Shown: in pieces, positions 33,839 to 34,335 of the stretch
Layout of the letters: every line of letters begins with the position of its first letter
Position numbering within the stretch: the first letter of the stretch is position 1
Assembly (NCBI RefSeq): GCF_900111485.1
Contig: NZ_FOIC01000028.1
Coordinates: 1-34,335 of the forward strand
Direction of reading: 5' to 3'
Source of the DNA: Natrinema hispanicum
GTDB taxonomy: Archaea; Halobacteriota; Halobacteria; Halobacteriales; Natrialbaceae
Length of the DNA stretch: 34,335 nt
Translations under genes and position numbers: made by a program
The notes under the pieces: generated by a model
What the model was told of the DNA's origin: nothing
The model's input: only the letters and a program-made list of their open reading frames with translations
Databases searched by the model: none

Positions 33839-34192
33839 ATGACCTCAGGGCTGGACCCGACGGAGGTATACGACGGTTCGATTACCGTCCGACTCTTGGA
33901 TGATCGAACTGGAACGGAGACAGTCACCTGTTCCTCATACGAAGAAGCGATCGAGGTCGTCAAAGAGAACCAACATTCGGTCACAGTCGCAAAAATATCA
34001 AATCGAGATAATGATGTCGTCTTCACGTCTGCAGACATGGATATTGCTGACTGGGAAAGTATCTGGCACCGGGAGAAACTCCGTCAGTCTGCCAGCGGAG
34101 ACGAGTACGACTGTCCCTACGATAGCGTTTCGTGTTTTGCTGACGACTTGTGTGTCCAGTGTAAAATCGACAAAGTGCAAAGGCAGTCCTGA
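33839..34192 (+). CDS. Small hypothetical protein with Cys-rich C-terminus
   Basis: 117 residues, acidic, no signal peptide or membrane segment. The N-terminal 70 residues are beta-rich (GSITVRLLDDRTGTETVTC, then HSVTVAKISNRDNDVVFTSA). The C-terminus has four cysteines in CPYDSVSCFADDLCVQC, spaced C-x5-C-x5-C-x2-C, a possible zinc site. TATA spacing supports the ATG at 33839. I do not recognise the family. GC content is lower than in the metabolic genes. Confidence 0.7.
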   Translation: MTSGLDPTEVYDGSITVRLLDDRTGTETVTCSSYEEAIEVVKENQHSVTVAKISNRDNDVVFTSADMDIADWESIWHREKLRQSASGDEYDCPYDSVSCFADDLCVQCKIDKVQRQS

Positions 34193-34285
34193 CCGAATTC
34201 GGCTGTCTACTCGGTCGGGTGTTATTTATTGTGACTGTGAAACTTACCGACCAAGTCGCGTCGAAGCTTACGCAACGTCAAGAAA

Positions 34286-34335
34286 TAGCGGGAAGTAGAT
34301 TTGAACTACTGGTCTGCGGGTTATGAGCCCGCCGG
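34286..34335 (-). tRNA. Initiator tRNA-Met (CAU), 3' part
   Basis: Partial; the 5' third is beyond the window end. Read on the minus strand: anticodon arm GCGGG-CTCATAA-CCCGC with anticodon CAT, variable loop, T-arm GTAG-TTCAAAT-CTAC and acceptor 3' strand TCCCGCT plus discriminator A. Three G-C pairs next to the anticodon loop (GGG/CCC) mark an initiator tRNA, and the acceptor strand ending in T would pair with A1 as in haloarchaeal initiators. CCA is not encoded. Confidence 0.88.

Noticed and set aside
1..34335. CRISPR array or cas genes
   Set aside because: No regularly spaced direct repeats and no Cas-like protein were seen.

Overview
The window is chromosomal DNA from a halophilic archaeon (class Halobacteria). 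The proteins are strongly acidic, the DNA is GC-rich with many CTCGAG and TCGTCG runs, and promoters have an archaeal TATA box about 25-30 bp before the start codon, several of them leaderless. TFE, aTrm56, DUF7344, DICT and bacterio-opsin-activator (HTH-10) proteins are present. A relative of Natrinema, Haloterrigena or Natronorubrum is my inference from style, not something the sequence proves.

Layout. (1) 11-1517: a complete IS110-type insertion sequence (IS1111-like, with 15-bp inverted repeats) that has cut a host gene; the 3' remnant is at 1518-1685. (2) 1709-12152, minus strand: a taxis operon in the order cheW, cheY, cheB, cheA, cheC, double cheC, cheD, cheR, then a gene with a degenerate HsdR_N-like nuclease fold. 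Most cistrons overlap by 4-8 nt. A second cheW is divergent at 12293. CheA has a very long acidic linker. (3) 12847-14823, minus strand: tfe, DUF2110 and a DUF5803-like lipoprotein, tightly coupled. Then come aTrm56 (minus) and aroA (plus). (4) 16927-20296: a large PAS/GAF/HTH-10 regulator carrying one frameshift and one in-frame TGA. Next is a small regulatory locus with two DUF7344 genes and a DICT-domain gene. (5) 22144-24313: aroC, with a palindrome-derived in-frame insertion, and a PHP-family phosphatase. (6) 24549-30037: a thiamine/lipoate 2-oxoacid (acetoin-type) dehydrogenase cluster of E1 alpha, E1 beta, an AcoX-like NAD-kinase homologue, a VOC protein and, on the other strand, an E2. 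The E2 has two tandem E3-binding domains and a C-terminal OsmC domain. (7) 30278-33121: ferredoxin-dependent pyruvate (2-oxoacid) oxidoreductase, porA and porB. (8) 33122-34335: a gene-poor tail with one small Cys-rich hypothetical protein and the 3' part of an initiator tRNA-Met gene on the minus strand.

How the genes fit together. The che genes supply all soluble parts of adaptation and signalling (CheW, A, Y, B, R, C, D) but no receptors or archaellum genes are in view. The acetoin-type dehydrogenase and the ferredoxin oxidoreductase sit back to back and share a divergent promoter region rich in palindromes. Both enzyme types can make acetyl-CoA by decarboxylating thiamine chemistry. The most unusual single object is the E2-OsmC fusion, which places a possible thiol peroxidase domain on the same chain as a lipoyl domain. 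No E3 (lipoamide dehydrogenase) gene lies in the window.
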